This document shows, piece after piece, positions 9,163 to 19,465 of a stretch of 64,000 nt of DNA. The stretch is from the NCBI RefSeq assembly GCF_001020985.1, contig NZ_CP011542.1, positions 744,001 through 808,000 on the forward strand, read 5' to 3'. The position numbers and the translations under genes were made by a program. The notes under the pieces are model-generated. The model made no database searches and was not told where the DNA came from. It saw only the letters and a list, made by a program, of their open reading frames with translations. How positions within the stretch are numbered: position 1 is the first letter of the stretch; every line of letters starts with the position of its first letter. This DNA is from Corynebacterium mustelae (GTDB taxonomy: Bacteria > Actinomycetota > Actinomycetes > Mycobacteriales > Mycobacteriaceae).

Positions 9163-10236
9163 TTAACCTTTGGACTTCTTTGTAGTAGTAGTCGTCTCGC
9201 CTGCGGCTGCAGCTTTAAAAGTGCTGGAGGCGCGTCGTTTAAAGGTGGTTGGGATGACCATGCTATCGGGGGCATCGCCGGACATGATGTAGGTGTAGAG
9301 CATGTCGAAGGAATGCCGTCCCATAGTTTCAACATCCTGGTCAATCACGCTTAGCGGAGGATTCTGAAGCAAGAATACATCTGTATCATCAAACCCGATC
9401 AGCGCAACATGCTCACCTATGCGTAGATTTTTCTCGTGCAAGGCTTGCAGCGCGCCTATGGTCATCATTGAGTCGCCCGCGAGAATGCAGTTTACGCCAG
9501 ATTCTAATAGCTCCAGTGTTCCGGTGTAGCCAGCCTCTTGCTGGTATCCGCCGTAGAAGACGGTAGGGGTTGGCATTGCTAGGTCGCTGGCAGCTGCCAT
9601 GACATGGGCCAGCCGTTGTTGGCCTGTTGAGGTGTCCTGCGGGCCAGCCAAATATCCCAGCCGCGCCTCTGGCAGATTTTTGATTTCGGACAATGCCTCA
9701 TGGATTCCCGGCCAACTATCTGATGTTACCGATGGAATTTTCGGTTGTGGTAACGAACGGTCCGCAGCAACCATGGGAATGCCGGTTTCGATCAGGTCGG
9801 CGATCTTTTTGGTTGATTGGAAGTGTGGTACCACGATGATGCCGTCGACGCGTTGCCGACCAAGCATTTCTAGTGCGGCGTTGAGTCGATCGGGGTCTTC
9901 TTCGGAATGCGCCAGCAAGATCGAATAATCTTTACTCAATGCCTCTGCCTGGATCGCAGCTGCTAACGCTGAGAAATACGGGTTTTGAATGTCGGGGACG
10001 ATGACACCGATGATATTGGTGCGGGCGTTACGTAACGCTCGCGCTTGCGCGTTCGGCCGATACTTGAGTTCGCGCGCCGCCTTTTCAACGATCTCCCGGG
10101 TGCTTTCCGGAATGACTGGATTGCGTGCCAATGCACGTGAAACCGTGCTTACGGACAGCCCAGTCGCCGCCGCAATATCTTTAAGTGTGGTGCTTTGACT
10201 TCGGCGCCCATTACTGGGGTTGGCTTTCTCCGCCAT
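9163..10236 (-). CDS. rbsR: LacI-family transcriptional repressor of the ribose operon
   Basis: A 357-residue LacI/GalR regulator. The N-terminal TLKDIAAATGLSVSTVSRALA (about residues 17-37) is the helix-turn-helix and hinge; residues 70-330 form the periplasmic-binding-protein-like effector domain (IGVIVPDIQNPYFSAL). The C-terminus is Thr/Lys-rich. It heads the operon it probably controls. A LacI-type palindrome 45 bases upstream of its start fits autoregulation, with ribose or a phosphorylated derivative as inducer. A short purine stretch GAAGGAAG precedes the ATG. Confidence 0.92.
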   Translation of the reverse strand: MAEKANPSNGRRSQSTTLKDIAAATGLSVSTVSRALARNPVIPESTREIVEKAARELKYRPNAQARALRNARTNIIGVIVPDIQNPYFSALAAAIQAEALSKDYSILLAHSEEDPDRLNAALEMLGRQRVDGIIVVPHFQSTKKIADLIETGIPMVAADRSLPQPKIPSVTSDSWPGIHEALSEIKNLPEARLGYLAGPQDTSTGQQRLAHVMAAASDLAMPTPTVFYGGYQQEAGYTGTLELLESGVNCILAGDSMMTIGALQALHEKNLRIGEHVALIGFDDTDVFLLQNPPLSVIDQDVETMGRHSFDMLYTYIMSGDAPDSMVIPTTFKRRASSTFKAAAAGETTTTTKKSKG

Positions 10237-10280
10237 GATAATCAGCTTCCTTCACTGTTAATCCCATTGTATGCAAAATT

Positions 10281-10300
10281 TGTGCAAACGATTGCGCATA
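10281..10300 (-). promoter_or_regulatory. LacI/RbsR-type operator upstream of rbsR
   Basis: The 12-base core GCAAACGATTGC at 10284-10295 is a near-perfect palindrome centred on the CG at 10289-10290, the typical LacI-family half-site architecture (GCAA-n-CG-n-TTGC). It lies 45 bases before the rbsR start, where a repressor would block the operon promoter. The regulator pairing is an inference from proximity. Confidence 0.7.
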
Positions 10301-10921
10301 CCACTAATTTCAACCTACCTATGAAAAAAGCCAATAACAATCAATTTATGCCAAAAAGTGAAACTGAAAGCGCTGAAAGTGACAAAAACTAGCCGTTTCC
10401 TGCCCGTTTTCCAAGATTAAAATACATTCATCTGCGGGATACGGGGGTGTATTGGGGTACTGAATAATTAATAATAGCTAACTAATGGCATGGGAATATA
10501 GCGGACAAAATTACTGATTCTTAATAAAAACCGCACGCGGATCTCACATTTACAACCATGTCGATTAATCGCGCGCGATGATATTTCGGTCTGCTTAGTA
10601 GCTAATTTGGCGTTGAGATCAAGTGGCAAGTAACTGCGATAAGAACTTCGTTGGATTGGTGGGTCCTGGACTCTATTTCCTGAGAAGTTTCACCACGCCT
10701 AACGAGCCGACACAGGGGCATTTGGGCGGAACTCGACTTTTAGTCGTTAAGGCTAGTGGTTAAAGCCGCCGTGGTGGAAAATAAGTCGAGTTGCGGATTT
10801 CTCCTCGGGCTGCCGATGCAATAGAAACGGAATGATTCAATCTCGGAGCTGGTACTGGGATAGCGGAAATCGATTCCGATAGCCGCTGGCGTCGAATGTT
10901 ACGTGTGCTTACGTGAAGGTG
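10301..10921. other. Gene-free spacer between rbsR and accE terminator
   Basis: About 620 bases without a plausible gene on either strand. The only structure noticed is an exact 10-base inverted repeat (AACTCGACTT at 10730-10739, AAGTCGAGTT at 10783-10792) around a 43-base loop that itself contains a short GGCT/AGCC stem. There is no T-tract on either side, so it does not look like a simple terminator. Confidence 0.5.
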
Positions 10922-10974
10922 AAAAGCAAAAACCGGGGTTCGCGCACCACTGATTGTACGGCAGAACCCCGGTT
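10922..10974 (-). terminator. Rho-independent terminator after accE
   Basis: An 11-bp perfect stem (10931-10941 with 10964-10974, AACCGGGGTTC) with a 22-base loop. On the minus strand it is followed directly by TTTGCTTTTC. It sits 15 bases past the accE stop and should end the dtsR1-accE transcript. Confidence 0.88.
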
Positions 10975-10989
10975 GGAGGAATGTAGCGG

Positions 10990-11250
10990 TTAGTAGAAAC
11001 TTACATTCTGGAAAGCAGTTGGGTTATAGGTGGTTGGTCGCTGTAGGCGTTCTTCCACGCTGCCCCACATATTGCGTTCACGGTCTGGCTGTGCAGCGCC
11101 AGCGGCATTGCTTGCCATCGTGGCAAACAGGGCAGTCAAAGTAGCCACCTGTACATCGTCTGGGTTTCCCTTAACAATGGTCAGGAACGGCTTTTTTACC
11201 TCAGGTGTGGTTTCGACGCCTTCGGTCGATGCCTCGGTGTTGTCAGACAT
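10990..11250 (-). CDS. accE: Acyl-CoA carboxylase epsilon subunit
   Basis: An 86-residue protein matching the small AccE/PccE epsilon subunit of actinobacterial acyl-CoA carboxylases. The diagnostic segment LTIVKGNPDDVQVATLTALF lies at residues 23-42, followed by a variable region and NMWGSVEERLQRP. The acidic disordered N-terminus is usual. Epsilon stabilises or activates the alpha-beta carboxylase complex that makes malonyl-CoA or methylmalonyl-CoA. It lies 94 bases downstream of dtsR1, before a strong terminator. Confidence 0.92.
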   Translation of the reverse strand: MSDNTEASTEGVETTPEVKKPFLTIVKGNPDDVQVATLTALFATMASNAAGAAQPDRERNMWGSVEERLQRPTTYNPTAFQNVSFY

Positions 11251-11344
11251 TGCTGGTTACCTACGTTTCTTTTTAAAGGAAAGCAATCGGGCAATTAATG
11301 CAGGCGGGGACGGCAACACCATCCCCGCTTTATGCTTCGCACGA

Positions 11345-12976
11345 TTACAGCGGAATGTTACCGTGCTTCTTGGCAGGTACGTTGACGACCTTGCGGTCCA
11401 GCAGACGCAGGCCTTCAATGATCTGGCCTCGGGTCTCAGATGGAGGGATAACCGCATCTACGTAACCACGCTCAGCGGCCATGTAAGGGTTAACGAGAGT
11501 GGTTTCATATTCCTTCTCGTATTCCTTAGCAACCACGGCTACGTCTTTGCCTTCTGCGGCAGCCGCCTTGAGTTCCTTGCGGTAGATGAATCCCACCGCA
11601 CCTGCGGCACCCATGACAGCAATCTGGGCGGTTGGCCATGCGAAGACTAGGTCGGCCCCCATATCCTTGGAACCCATCACGCAGTAAGCGCCACCGTAGG
11701 ACTTGCGGGTGATAACCGTGATCTTGCCGACGGTTGCCTCAGAGTAGGCGTACAGCAGTTTCGCGCCGCGACGGATGATGCCGTTGTATTCCTCGTTGGT
11801 GCCAGGCAGGAAGCCGGGGACATCGACGAATTCAATGATTGGCACATTGAAAGCGTCGCAGGTACGGATGAAACGGGCAGCCTTTTCAGATGCACGGATA
11901 TCCAAGCAGCCAGCGAATTCAGTAGGTTGGTTTGCGACGATGCCGACCGAGCGGCCTTCAACTCGGCCGAAACCGATGATGATATTGCCCGCGTAACCTT
12001 CCTGGATTTCAAAGAAGTCGCCATCGTCAACCACGCGTGTAATGACATCCTTCATGTCGTAAGGCTGGTTCGGCGAATCGGGGATCAAGGTATCGAGTTC
12101 CAAATCCGATTCGTTGATGTTCTCCTGGATGGAGCCAATCATGATGTCAGCTTCTTCGCGAGGCGCTTCAGCACGGTTATTGGAAGGCAGGAATCCTACC
12201 AAATCGCGAACCCAGTCAAGGGCATCAGCATCATCGGATGCAGTGTAATGCGAGGTGCCGGAGGTTGTCATATGGGTGTGGGCACCACCGAGTTCTTCTT
12301 GGGTGACTTCCTCACCAGTTACTGTCTTGATGACGTCCGGGCCGGTGATGAACATCTTGGAGGTCTTGTCCACCATGATGATGAAGTCGGTCAGCGCTGG
12401 GGAATAGACGTGACCACCAGCACAGGCTCCCATGATGAGAGAAATCTGCGGAATAACACCCGAGGCGAGGGTGTTGCGGTAGAAGATCTTGGCGTAAAGG
12501 CCCAGGGAGACAACACCTTCCTGAATACGCGCACCAGCGCCCTCGTTAATGCCAATCAAAGGTACGCCAGTCTTGATCGCAAGATCCATAATTTTGACGA
12601 TCTTCTCACCATAAACCTCACCAAGCGCACCACCGAAAACAGCGCCGTCTTGGGAGAAAACGCACACCTTACGACCATCGATCGTGCCGTAACCAGTTAC
12701 CACACCGTCAGTGACCGGACGCTTAGCATCCAAGCCGAAATTCTTGGAGCGGTGGCGCGCCAGAGCGTCGACCTCGACGAAAGAACCATCGTCGAGGAGA
12801 TACTCGATGCGCTCACGGGCGGTTTTCTTACCAGCATCGTGGATTCGCTCCACCGAAGCCTGTCCCATTGGCGCTTGGGTTTCGGCAATACGCGCCCGAA
12901 GATCGGCGAGTTTGCCTGCGGTTGTGGTCAAATCTGGTGCTTGGGCACCTGCATCAGTGATCGTTGCGGCAGTCAT
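11345..12976 (-). CDS. dtsR1: Acyl-CoA carboxylase beta subunit (carboxyltransferase) DtsR1/AccD1
   Basis: A 543-residue carboxyltransferase beta subunit with both crotonase-like halves. [14 protein letters not shown] and [18 protein letters not shown] lie in the N-half; [17 protein letters not shown] lies near residue 455. It transfers CO2 from biotin to acyl-CoA; in corynebacteria DtsR1 with AccBC and AccE makes malonyl-CoA for fatty-acid synthesis. It is closely similar to the adjacent dtsR2, a tandem paralogue. A 565-base spacer separates the two, so dtsR1 likely has its own promoter, which in relatives is the target of fatty-acid regulator FasR; I did not identify the operator. Confidence 0.94.
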   Translation of the reverse strand: MTAATITDAGAQAPDLTTTAGKLADLRARIAETQAPMGQASVERIHDAGKKTARERIEYLLDDGSFVEVDALARHRSKNFGLDAKRPVTDGVVTGYGTIDGRKVCVFSQDGAVFGGALGEVYGEKIVKIMDLAIKTGVPLIGINEGAGARIQEGVVSLGLYAKIFYRNTLASGVIPQISLIMGACAGGHVYSPALTDFIIMVDKTSKMFITGPDVIKTVTGEEVTQEELGGAHTHMTTSGTSHYTASDDADALDWVRDLVGFLPSNNRAEAPREEADIMIGSIQENINESDLELDTLIPDSPNQPYDMKDVITRVVDDGDFFEIQEGYAGNIIIGFGRVEGRSVGIVANQPTEFAGCLDIRASEKAARFIRTCDAFNVPIIEFVDVPGFLPGTNEEYNGIIRRGAKLLYAYSEATVGKITVITRKSYGGAYCVMGSKDMGADLVFAWPTAQIAVMGAAGAVGFIYRKELKAAAAEGKDVAVVAKEYEKEYETTLVNPYMAAERGYVDAVIPPSETRGQIIEGLRLLDRKVVNVPAKKHGNIPL

Positions 12977-13384
12977 AACTTCACAGTTTAGGGGGTAGTT
13001 GAAAATTTTGTGAAGTGTTTGTTATTTTCTTTATTTCTCGGGAAAAATTACCGGGTTGTGGGGGTAACGCAATTTTCGCTTTTCCCAGGTTTTGCCTAAT
13101 TTGGGGGAGAGGTTACGGGGGTATTAACCCAGAAGGCTCAGTCTGGGAATAACAGGGGTGGTGGGTAGAAAGTGAAATTGCAACAGTGTTGATTCACCCC
13201 CTAATAGGTATCGACGATGGGCAGCGCGAACGAGATAGCGAAGGATCGATCCTTGGCCTGGTTACGGATAATGGGCGATTCTAAGCGATGGACACGCTAA
13301 GTAGTGTCGAAAAACCGCATGCAATTCTACCGGTTTTCAAGCTGGTCGCTACGACTTGAGATAATCCATGAAGGCAACTAAAAC
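12977..13384 (-). promoter_or_regulatory. Upstream region of dtsR1
   Basis: A spacer of about 400 bases that should contain the dtsR1 promoter. G-rich and T-rich tracts alternate, and a short CCCAGA/TCTGGG inverted repeat with an 8-base loop lies near 13130. No ORF is credible and no operator could be assigned by eye. Confidence 0.4.
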
Positions 13385-13420
13385 AGGGTCGTAGCGGGGG
13401 ATTGGCCGCTACGACCCTGA
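13385..13420 (-). terminator. Strong hairpin downstream of dtsR2
   Basis: A perfect 14-bp stem (13385-13398 with 13407-13420) and an 8-base loop. On the minus strand it is followed by TTTTAG. It lies about 120 bases past the dtsR2 stop and is the best candidate for the dtsR2 transcript end, isolating dtsR1. Confidence 0.8.
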
Positions 13421-13491
13421 ATGTAACCGTCTATAACGCTGATGTGGCTTCCCTGATCATGAAACAACATGACAGCGCTAGGGTTATGGGG

Positions 13492-13528
13492 TTGTAATTT
13501 CTCGGGAAGCTGTTTCGAGAAATTACAA
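13492..13528 (-). other. Second hairpin immediately after dtsR2 stop
   Basis: A perfect 13-bp A/T-rich stem (TTGTAATTTCTCG at 13492-13504 with its complement at 13516-13528) and an 11-base loop. It begins 13 bases after the dtsR2 stop and has no T-tract. It could protect the mRNA 3' end from exonucleases upstream of the terminator hairpin at 13385-13420. Confidence 0.65.
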
Positions 13529-13541
13529 GTATGTGGAAGCT

Positions 13542-15182
13542 TTACAATGGGATATTGCCGTGCTTTCGGGCAGGCCGAGTCACGTGCTTTTTCCCTAAAA
13601 GACGAAGATTACGTGCGATCTGGCCCCTTGTCTCTGAGGGCAGAATGACGGCATCAATAAGCCCGCGTTCAGCCGCTAGGTATGGGTTAAGCATGTGATC
13701 TTCGTATTCCCGCTCAAAGGATTTTTGCAGCTCCATGAGTTCGGATTCACCCAATCCCTTGTTCTTGGCTGCTGCGAGTTCTTTACGATGCAAGAATCCG
13801 ACAGCACCGGCAGCGCCCATGACTGCGATCTGGGCGGTTGGCCACGCGAGATTAAGATCGGCGCCTAAACCCTTGGAACCCATGACGCAGTACGCACCAC
13901 CGTAGGCTTTGCGCATGGTGACGGTGATTTTCGGAACAGTCGCTTCACCGTAGGCATACAGTAATTTTGCGCCGCGTCGAAGGATGCCGTCATGTTCTTG
14001 GCCTGCGCCGGGCAGGAAGCCTGGGACGTCGACGAGCATGACGATTGGGATATTGAAAGCATCGCATGTGCGGATAAACCGCGCTGCCTTCTCGGAGGCG
14101 TCAATGTCGAGGCAGCCTGCTAGGCAGGTAGGTTGGTTTGCGACGAAGCCGACCGATTGTCCCTCAACCCGGCCGAATGCGATGACAACATTAGCGGCAC
14201 GTTCTGCCTGGATTTCGAGGAAATCGCCGTCGTCGGTGATGGATTCGATAACGTCTCGGACATCGTACGGAACCGTGGGGGAATCGGGAATGATCGAATC
14301 GAGCTTCAGGTCATCCGGATTCATGTTTTCTTCTAAAGAACCCTCTTCGACTTCATAGTGGGTACGTGGGGCGGACTCTCGGTTATTGGATGGAAGATAG
14401 CTAACAAGATCGGCAACAAAATCAAGGGCGTCTTCATCGCTTGCTGCGGTGTAGTGGGAATTGCCAGCTAGATCCATGTGTACGCTCGCGCCGCCGAGTT
14501 CTTCCTGGGTTATTTCCTCAGAAGTCACGGTCTTGATTACATCCGGGCCGGTGACAAACATCTTGGAGGTTTGGTCTACCATAACCACGAAGTCGGTTAG
14601 TGCTGGTGAATACGCATTTCCGCCAGCGCAAGAGCCCATGATTACTGAGATCTGCGGAACGACACCAGAGGCGTTGATATTGTGATAGAACGTTTGGGCA
14701 ATCAGGTCGAGGGATACTGCACCGTCTTGGATACGTGCGCCGGCACCTTCGTAGAGCCCGATCAGTGGGCGGCCGGTGGTAACTGCTAGTTCCATCAATT
14801 TGCACATTTTCTCGCCGTATACTTCGCCCAATGCGCCGCCGAAAACGGTGCCATCCTGGGAGAAAATACAGACTTCTCGTCCGTCAATGGTGCCCCAGCC
14901 GGTAACAACGCCGTCGGTGGCGGGGCGCTTGGAGCGCATGCCGAAGTCGTGGGTACGGTGGCGAGCTAATTGGTCGATTTCTACGAAAGAATGTGGGTCT
15001 AACAAGTAATCGAGTCGATCACGTGCGGTAAGGCGACCATTGGCGCGGACTTTTTCTTGAGCGACAGTTCCTACAGGGGAAGCGGCATCAATACGGCGTG
15101 CTTTGAGATCAGCGATTTTACCTGCGGTGGTGCTGACATCGGGGAGGGAAGCAACATCAATCAAAGGTGAGGAAATAGTCAT
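13542..15182 (-). CDS. dtsR2: Acyl-CoA carboxylase beta subunit DtsR2/AccD2
   Basis: A 546-residue carboxyltransferase beta subunit, paralogous to DtsR1. It shows [37 protein letters not shown] and [18 protein letters not shown]. In corynebacteria DtsR2 is grouped with the enzymes carboxylating propionyl- or longer acyl-CoA, and its exact acyl preference cannot be read here. It is divergent from birA, which biotinylates the carboxylase alpha subunit. An insertion of about seven residues near 465 ([13 protein letters not shown]) distinguishes it from DtsR1. Confidence 0.93.
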   Translation of the reverse strand: MTISSPLIDVASLPDVSTTAGKIADLKARRIDAASPVGTVAQEKVRANGRLTARDRLDYLLDPHSFVEIDQLARHRTHDFGMRSKRPATDGVVTGWGTIDGREVCIFSQDGTVFGGALGEVYGEKMCKLMELAVTTGRPLIGLYEGAGARIQDGAVSLDLIAQTFYHNINASGVVPQISVIMGSCAGGNAYSPALTDFVVMVDQTSKMFVTGPDVIKTVTSEEITQEELGGASVHMDLAGNSHYTAASDEDALDFVADLVSYLPSNNRESAPRTHYEVEEGSLEENMNPDDLKLDSIIPDSPTVPYDVRDVIESITDDGDFLEIQAERAANVVIAFGRVEGQSVGFVANQPTCLAGCLDIDASEKAARFIRTCDAFNIPIVMLVDVPGFLPGAGQEHDGILRRGAKLLYAYGEATVPKITVTMRKAYGGAYCVMGSKGLGADLNLAWPTAQIAVMGAAGAVGFLHRKELAAAKNKGLGESELMELQKSFEREYEDHMLNPYLAAERGLIDAVILPSETRGQIARNLRLLGKKHVTRPARKHGNIPL

Positions 15183-15520
15183 GTTTTGAGATGATAGATG
15201 AAAATTCCGAAAAGTTTCCAGAGAAAAACGAAAAATGTGAGGAATTATTCATGTTTGCATGTAGCGGCTGATAAAAACCCACTGCTTGGCTATGGTTTTG
15301 TTGTAAAAAGTAATTTATTTCACATTTTTGTTGGGCGGCGTTTCGTGGTGCCGGGTTGGTTCTTTCACATCAACACTGATACGCATCCACTCAGACCATG
15401 TGAGTCCTAGAGCCCTCAAATCTTTCACCACTATCCGAGGCCAGTAGCGGCACTAAACACTACAAAACCGCGAACTGGCAGACGTCGCAAAGCGACAAAC
15501 GGACAAGTAGCATTACCTGC
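15183..15520. promoter_or_regulatory. Divergent spacer dtsR2 / birA
   Basis: A 338-base spacer between divergent start codons. It should carry promoters for both genes. The dtsR2-proximal part is A/T-rich. No hairpin with a T-tract and no credible ORF was found; nothing more specific can be supported. Confidence 0.4.
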
Positions 15521-16327
15521 ATGACCGACGCACGACAGCCCCTGAATATTTCGTATCTGCGCCAACAGCTTATCGACGCCGGGCCATACGCCCGCATTGA
15601 GCACAGCCTGGAAACCGGATCAACTAATACGGATCTTGTAGCAGCGGCACACGCGGGTGCCGCTGAATGGACCGCTTTTCTCACCGAACACCAAACTGCC
15701 GGTCGGGGCCGCATGGGGCGCAGCTACACCGCGCCACCTGGTTCACAACTGCCGCTTTCAGTACTCATTCGCCCACCGTATGAATCCATAACTCGGTTGG
15801 GCACCATGCCGCTGGCGACCGGACTCGCGCTTGTCGACGCCATAGGGTCGGAAACCGGCGTGCGCTTGAAATGGCCTAATGACCTGGTTATCGATGGGCG
15901 AAAGCTCTGTGGCATTCTCGCCGAAGCGGTTTCCCTTTCTGAAGAACCCGCAGTGGTCATCGGGCTGGGTCTTAACACCTCACTCCGCACCAATGAGTTA
16001 CCAGTACCCCATGCCACATCACTGGAATTGGAAAACATCCCATACGAGCGAAACGAACTGGCGGTGCGGATATTAGTAGCATTGCATCGCCGATTGAAAC
16101 AATGGCAGGACAATGCGCCAGCCCTTATGTCCGATTACCGAAAGGTCAGCGCAACTATTGGGCAGGAAGTGCGCGTCATTCTTCCGGGTGATGTAGAGCT
16201 ACTTGGCACCGCTACCGGGGTCGGCGACGACGGATTGCTGGAAGTCCGCGACGCTAAAGACAACCACCATCGGCTCGCGGTGGGTGATGTCATTCACCTG
16301 CGGCTGCAAGACACTGGAACTTCCTAG
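15521..16327 (+). CDS. birA: Biotin--[acetyl-CoA-carboxylase] ligase
   Basis: A 268-residue group I biotin protein ligase without the DNA-binding N-terminal domain seen in E. coli BirA. The segments STNTDLV (residues ~29-35), TAGRGRMGRSY (adenylate-binding loop, residues ~66-76) and LKWPNDLVIDGRKLCGILAE (biotin site) are clear; the C-terminal SH3-like domain follows. It forms biotinyl-AMP and transfers biotin to the AccBC carrier domain, so it serves the adjacent carboxylase genes. It contains two copies of GCTTNTCGACG (15568 and 15829). Confidence 0.94.
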   Translation: MTDARQPLNISYLRQQLIDAGPYARIEHSLETGSTNTDLVAAAHAGAAEWTAFLTEHQTAGRGRMGRSYTAPPGSQLPLSVLIRPPYESITRLGTMPLATGLALVDAIGSETGVRLKWPNDLVIDGRKLCGILAEAVSLSEEPAVVIGLGLNTSLRTNELPVPHATSLELENIPYERNELAVRILVALHRRLKQWQDNAPALMSDYRKVSATIGQEVRVILPGDVELLGTATGVGDDGLLEVRDAKDNHHRLAVGDVIHLRLQDTGTS

Positions 16328-16418
16328 ATGGACATCGGCTAATTGGCCGAGGCTTAGTCTGCTGGGTCATAGCTGCCAGCTAGTGGCGAATATCGGTGAT
16401 CCGCTAGGCTTAGGCACT

Positions 16419-17027
16419 ATGTCAGATAACCCCTTTGACAATCAACGCGACACGGAAAAGGTGCTGGTGGACGTCACTAGTCCATTCAGTGCGCTTACCC
16501 ACCCGGTTTTGGAATTAATCGTCATCACGGGTGTGTTATGGATGATTATCGGCTACATAGACGCCCCGGGATCAGTTTGGGCGGACAATCTCATGCTCCG
16601 CAACGGCCTCGTTGTTGTGTGGGCACTTTTGGCGCTATGGCGTTTTGTGCTGCCAGTTATGCGGCTGCGCAGCCGCCGACTAGTCGTGACCAATCAACGG
16701 GTTACCATCCGGATCGCTGGACTAGGCCGCAGCGTGCACACGTTCCCAATGCACGTGGTGCGCGATGTGGCACGCAAGCGTTCCACCATTTATCTCGCAA
16801 TTAGTGGCAATGACCGGCCCGTGGTCATCACGGATGTGCCGCACGCAAAACGTGTGTTATTAGAAATACAAAAAGCCATCGCCGAGCAAGCACACCGGCG
16901 GGCACAGGGACTGCCGGTGGTTAATCCTGGTCAAGGGAAATTCGGTGGATATGTGCAGCCAACCACCACATTGCGCCATCACGATCAATTTGGCACGCCA
17001 GGCGATGGTGGTGGTTATTTCCGCTAA
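16419..17027 (+). CDS. PH domain (DUF304-like) membrane protein
   Basis: A 202-residue protein with two membrane segments (about residues 30-47 and 60-80) followed by a bacterial PH-like domain (LVVTNQRVTIRIAGLGRS, residues ~87-104) and a disordered Gly/Gln-rich tail. It occupies the conserved position between birA and purK in corynebacteria, where such a protein is commonly present. Function is unknown. I start at ATG 16419; the open frame extends upstream to 16203 within birA and is not conserved-looking. Confidence 0.82.
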   Translation: MSDNPFDNQRDTEKVLVDVTSPFSALTHPVLELIVITGVLWMIIGYIDAPGSVWADNLMLRNGLVVVWALLALWRFVLPVMRLRSRRLVVTNQRVTIRIAGLGRSVHTFPMHVVRDVARKRSTIYLAISGNDRPVVITDVPHAKRVLLEIQKAIAEQAHRRAQGLPVVNPGQGKFGGYVQPTTTLRHHDQFGTPGDGGGYFR

Positions 17028-17066
17028 ATCCGGCATGGTTTTGTATCCATCCCGCTGCTGCTTAGA

Positions 17067-18398
17067 GTGGTACAGGTGACGTTAACTCCACCTCCTTGCA
17101 ACAAATCGCCGGATGATCAAACCCTCACCGAGGCGATGCCAGCCGAAATGCAGCCCAGTAACCCCCAGCCTTTGGCGGCGAAGCATCCTGCGCATGCACC
17201 TGGGATGCCTGTTGTCTGCGTGATCGGTGACGGCCAGTTGGCGCGGATGATGCACACCGAAGCGATTGAACTTGGGCTTTCGCTGCGGGTATTGGCAGGA
17301 GCAACCGACTCCGCCGCCGCCCAAGTTGCCGCCGATGTTGTGGTGGGGGATTACACGAGCTTTGCCGACCTTAACCGCGCTGCAGCCGGTGCCGCTGTAG
17401 TGACTTTCGACCACGAACATGTCCCTACCGATCACCTCCACACGTTGTGTGAATCTGGGGTAAACGTACAACCAGGACCTACCGCGTTGGTTCATGCACA
17501 AGACAAGCTGGTGATGCGTCAAAAACTTTCGGATATTGGGGCGCCAGTACCTCAGTTTGCCGCCATCAACACTGTTGACGATGCGGAGAATTTTTGGGAT
17601 CGCGTTAAAGGCCAAGTGTGCCTGAAAGCACGTCGGGGCGGTTACGACGGCAAGGGGGTGTGGTTTCCACAGTCTAAAGCCGAGCTTATCGACCTGTGCA
17701 CCACGCTTTTCGACGCAGGTACGCCGCTGATGGCCGAACAGAAAGTCGCATTACGGCGCGAACTTTCCGCCATGGTGGCCCGGCGTCCATCTGGTGAGAT
17801 TCAACCGTGGCCGGTTGTGGAATCGGTGCAAACCAACGGGGTGTGCACGTTAGCCATCGCACCCGCTCCTGGATTAGATGCGAAGACGCAATCAGAAATC
17901 CAAAAACTAGCGGCGCTCGTAGCCACGGAATTACAGGTCACTGGTGCGCTAGCGGTTGAACTATTTGAAACTTCCGACGAGTTGGGGCGCAACCGTATCC
18001 TTGTCAATGAACTTGCAATGCGCCCCCACAACACCGGACACTGGACCCAAGACGGTTGTGTTACCAGCCAATTTGAACAGCATTTGCGCGCAGTAATGGA
18101 TTGGCCGCTTGGATCAGTCGCAGAAACCGCACCGGTGACCGTCATGGCGAATACCCTCGGTGCGGATATTGATCCGGCGATGCCCATGCCGGAAAGAATG
18201 CACCAAGTGTGGCAAAAACTGCCGCACGCAAAAATACACCTCTACGGCAAGCCGCACCGGCCCGGCAGGAAACTTGGTCACGTCAATGTTTCTGGCACCG
18301 ATTGGGATAAAACTCGGGAGGAAGCAGAGGCAGCAGCGCATTTCATCGTGCACGCCACCTGGCCAGACGGATACACTGATGAAAACATCGGTGGTTAA
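17067..18398 (+). CDS. purK: 5-(carboxyamino)imidazole ribonucleotide synthase
   Basis: An ATP-grasp enzyme of 443 residues from GTG 17067. [12 protein letters not shown] marks the N-terminal domain. [27 protein letters not shown] (ATP-binding loop) and [16 protein letters not shown] (Mg and substrate site) are diagnostic. It converts AIR, ATP and bicarbonate to N5-CAIR for purine synthesis, and PurE next door isomerises it. The start is uncertain: the first ~46 residues are a proline-rich non-conserved extension, the conserved fold begins near 17205, and no clear ribosome site marks 17067, 17076 or 17136. Confidence 0.93.
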   Translation: MVQVTLTPPPCNKSPDDQTLTEAMPAEMQPSNPQPLAAKHPAHAPGMPVVCVIGDGQLARMMHTEAIELGLSLRVLAGATDSAAAQVAADVVVGDYTSFADLNRAAAGAAVVTFDHEHVPTDHLHTLCESGVNVQPGPTALVHAQDKLVMRQKLSDIGAPVPQFAAINTVDDAENFWDRVKGQVCLKARRGGYDGKGVWFPQSKAELIDLCTTLFDAGTPLMAEQKVALRRELSAMVARRPSGEIQPWPVVESVQTNGVCTLAIAPAPGLDAKTQSEIQKLAALVATELQVTGALAVELFETSDELGRNRILVNELAMRPHNTGHWTQDGCVTSQFEQHLRAVMDWPLGSVAETAPVTVMANTLGADIDPAMPMPERMHQVWQKLPHAKIHLYGKPHRPGRKLGHVNVSGTDWDKTREEAEAAAHFIVHATWPDGYTDENIGG

Positions 18399-18436
18399 CC
18401 CACACCATATCTTCAAAAGAAAACAGGAGAAACACA

Positions 18437-18937
18437 GTGAGCGCACTTGTCGGCCTAATTATGGGATCCGATTCTGACTGGCCAACCGTTAAACCTGCGG
18501 CAGAAATTCTTGCCGAATTTGGGATACCGTTTGAGGTTGGGGTCGTTTCTGCACACCGCACCCCGGAGAAAATGCTGGCATACGCTAAATCTGCTCATAC
18601 TAGAGGTCTGAAATGCATCATTGCCTGCGCCGGTGGGGCTGCGCATCTTCCCGGTATGGTGGCTAGCGCTACGCCATTGCCTGTGATTGGAGTACCCCGG
18701 GCATTGGATACCTTAGATGGCATGGATTCTTTGCTGTCAATCGTGCAAATGCCAGCTGGAGTACCAGTCGCGACGGTATCTATTGGTGGCGCAAAAAATG
18801 CTGGGCTTTTAGCGGCGCGTATCTTGAGTGCGGGTGACCCGGAATTGGTGACCAAAATGGCAGATTATCAAGAGAACATGCGTATGGAAGTTGAAGCCAA
18901 AGACGACAACCTGCGCAAAAAACTCTTAGGCGAATAA
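18437..18937 (+). CDS. purE: N5-CAIR mutase
   Basis: A 166-residue class I Pur[16 protein letters not shown] (residues ~7-21), SAHRTPEKM (residues ~44-52) and [15 protein letters not shown] are the active-site loops; the conserved Ser, Asp and His are present. It converts N5-CAIR to CAIR. The GTG start at 18437 is preceded by CAGGAGA with six-base spacing. It lies 38 bases after purK in a purKE operon. Confidence 0.96.
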   Translation: MSALVGLIMGSDSDWPTVKPAAEILAEFGIPFEVGVVSAHRTPEKMLAYAKSAHTRGLKCIIACAGGAAHLPGMVASATPLPVIGVPRALDTLDGMDSLLSIVQMPAGVPVATVSIGGAKNAGLLAARILSAGDPELVTKMADYQENMRMEVEAKDDNLRKKLLGE

Positions 18938-18951
18938 GCTCCCATCCTGCC

Positions 18952-19425
18952 ATGACAATCGTGGTCTTAGGGTGCGAGGTGTACAATCGGCGCCCCGGAA
19001 AGATACTCACCAGCAGACTGGAAACCGCCCTGGCGCTGGCAAACGAGTGCGACGATCTCATCATTGTCTCTGGAAAAGGGGAATCGGTGCCAATGTATCG
19101 CTGGCTGGTGGATCGTGGCATCGAACCGCTGCGCATTTGGTGCGAGGACCACGCCACCAGCACCAATGAAAATCTGGAGAACTCCTATGCGGAATTGCTC
19201 AAGGCGCCGTTTCCTCCCGACCTGCCGATGAAGGTCGTGACCAGTGATTTTCATAAATTCCGCACCCAGGTGTGGGCGTGGCACTTAGGAATCCCAATCA
19301 CCGTCACCACCGCACTGACCCCAGCGCCGTTTCGGCAGCGAGCGTTTGTTAGGGAGCTTTCCGCCCTGCCACATTCCATGCTTCGTGTGGCCTGGCGTAA
19401 ACTGTGGCGCTGGTTATCCACCTAA
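18952..19425 (+). CDS. YdcF/DUF218 family protein
   Basis: A 157-residue DUF218 (YdcF-like) Rossmann-type domain protein. VVLGCEVYNRRPGKILTSRL at the N-terminus, IIVSGKGE (residues ~37-44), EDHATSTNENLENS (residues ~65-78) and VVTSDFHKFRTQ (residues ~96-107) follow the family order. Family members bind nucleotide cofactors or act on envelope precursors; a precise role is not known. It is 14 bases downstream of purE and probably cotranscribed. There is no membrane segment. Confidence 0.85.
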   Translation: MTIVVLGCEVYNRRPGKILTSRLETALALANECDDLIIVSGKGESVPMYRWLVDRGIEPLRIWCEDHATSTNENLENSYAELLKAPFPPDLPMKVVTSDFHKFRTQVWAWHLGIPITVTTALTPAPFRQRAFVRELSALPHSMLRVAWRKLWRWLST

Positions 19426-19465
19426 GGCGGCCAGTTGGACGGTCATAAACTGTCCGCTTTCGTTT

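Noticed and set aside
11927..12991. 354-codon plus-strand open frame opposite dtsR1
   Set aside because: It is the mirror of a strongly conserved carboxyltransferase gene, has no ribosome site or family signature, and such long antisense frames are common opposite G+C-biased genes.
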